Origin: a candidate division TA06 bacterium
Lineage (GTDB): Bacteria; Ratteibacteria; UBA8468; MWAK01
DNA length: 7,782 nucleotides
Direction of reading: 5' to 3'
Assembly (NCBI GenBank): GCA_022704925.1
Contig: JAKJFK010000078.1
Span: forward strand, 1 to 7,782
Positions 7,220 to 7,782 of the stretch are shown one piece after another (the first letter of the stretch is position 1; every line of letters starts with the position of its first letter). The position numbers and the translations under genes are program-made. Below the pieces are notes generated by a model. That model was not told where the DNA came from and did not search any database. It saw only the letters and a program-made list of their open reading frames with translations.

Positions 7220-7249
7220 CTGGGAGCAAGCAGGGCGGCTTAAAACTGA

Positions 7250-7782
7250 TTAACCTTCCATCTTTTTCAGCCATTCAGAGGCCTGTACCGCGGCCGGCGT
7301 TCCGGGATACTCCGCCCCGACCCGACGGTAGTAGATGGCGGCCGCCTTCCGGTTGCCGTTCCTCTCGTAATAACGGCCGGCCTCCAGGATCTTTTCCGCC
7401 AGGCGCGACTGAATATCGCGGTGGTAGCGTTCCGCCTCCGGCCGCTCCCGGAGATCCGGGTACTTGTCCAGGCAGGCGGTAAAACGGCCGTAGGCATCCA
7501 GTAGAAGTCCGTCGTTATTCTTCTGCTTTTCGGCCTGCCGGTAAGTGGCCAGCGCGGCCCGGAACTCGGCGGCCGGGGCCAGGACGCTCTCCGGATACTC
7601 ACCAAGCAGCCGGTCGAAGTGGGCCACGGACTCCTGAAAACGGCGACGGCGGAAAAGGTAATCGCCCAGTTCGAAGAGCGCCTGTTCGGCTTCAGCCGCG
7701 TAAGGGGCCGCCGCCACCGCCGAACCAAGCAGTTCGGAAGGATCCCGTTTCCAGAAGGTCAGCCGTCCGGGCCGCTGGCGGG
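7250..7782 (-). CDS. bamD: BamD-like outer-membrane assembly lipoprotein, C-terminal part
   Basis: The frame is open to the right window edge, so the gene starts outside; about 177 residues plus a TAA stop (7250-7252) are visible. The protein consists of TPR-like helix pairs: ALFELGDYLFRRRRFQESVAHFDRLLGEYPES, then a helical segment with EAERYHRDIQSRLAEKILEAGRYYERNG, then KAAAIYYRRVGAEYPGTPAA ending in WLKKMEG. The run 'tail of one repeat, R-L-A-E, YYxR, AAIxYYRxV, YPxT' matches the last repeats of BamD/YfiO, the periplasmic lipoprotein of the beta-barrel assembly complex. Its signal peptide and lipobox cannot be seen. Being immediately upstream of lptE in the same orientation fits an outer-membrane biogenesis operon, since BamD helps insert LptD, LptE's partner. 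A general TPR lipoprotein or CpoB-like protein is the main alternative. Confidence 0.72.
   Translation of the reverse strand, partial: RQRPGRLTFWKRDPSELLGSAVAAAPYAAEAEQALFELGDYLFRRRRFQESVAHFDRLLGEYPESVLAPAAEFRAALATYRQAEKQKNNDGLLLDAYGRFTACLDKYPDLRERPEAERYHRDIQSRLAEKILEAGRYYERNGNRKAAAIYYRRVGAEYPGTPAAVQASEWLKKMEG

Noticed and set aside
1-7782. Frequent GGCCGG/CCGGCC/GCCGGC words as a dispersed repeat or uptake signal
   Set aside because: They occur within codons in all genes on both strands and follow from high GC and Ala-Gly codon use; no fixed longer word or spacing is seen.

Overview
The window is bacterial, gene-dense and GC-rich (clearly above 60% by eye). It reads as chromosomal core and energy-metabolism sequence from a diderm (outer-membrane) bacterium that has the methyl branch of the Wood-Ljungdahl pathway. 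The outer membrane is inferred from an LptE-type LPS-assembly lipoprotein and a BamD-like protein. The folate-dependent C1 pathway is inferred from the end of a MetV-like protein, MetF, formate-tetrahydrofolate ligase and a formate-family channel in a row. This mix suggests an anaerobic Gram-negative lineage, possibly an uncultured phylum such as Omnitrophota, but the sequence alone does not settle the taxonomy. There are no tRNAs, rRNAs, CRISPR arrays, insertion sequences or phage genes that I can see.

Left half, + strand (1-4767): the 3' end of metV (1-162), metF (214-1089), fhs (1125-2819), an FNT-family formate/nitrite channel gene (2831-3604) and prfB for release factor 2 (3655-4767). 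The first four look like one transcription unit with gaps of 51, 35 and 11 bp. Together they can move formate across the inner membrane, activate it on tetrahydrofolate and reduce methylene-THF to methyl-THF. The intermediate enzyme(s), methenyl-THF cyclohydrolase and methylene-THF dehydrogenase, are not in the window. prfB is probably read through from this unit and may also have its own promoter overlapping the end of the channel gene.

Right half, - strand (7782 down to 4674): the 3' part of a bamD-like gene (7250-7782, cut by the window edge), lptE (6698-7219), a short holA-like gene for the DNA polymerase III delta subunit (6039-6701) and folC (4674-6020). They are closely packed, with a 30-bp gap, a 4-bp ATGA overlap and an 18-bp gap, so they are probably co-transcribed. 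folC and prfB converge and their coding ends overlap by 94 bp, leaving no intergenic space for a classical terminator.

The most notable points are the formate channel inside the C1-folate cluster, a delta subunit that seems to lack its middle domain, an RF2 gene without the usual autoregulatory frameshift, and the 94-bp convergent overlap. I did not find evidence of a wholly new system. Every stretch between genes is 51 bp or shorter, so no long non-coding region is left unexplained.
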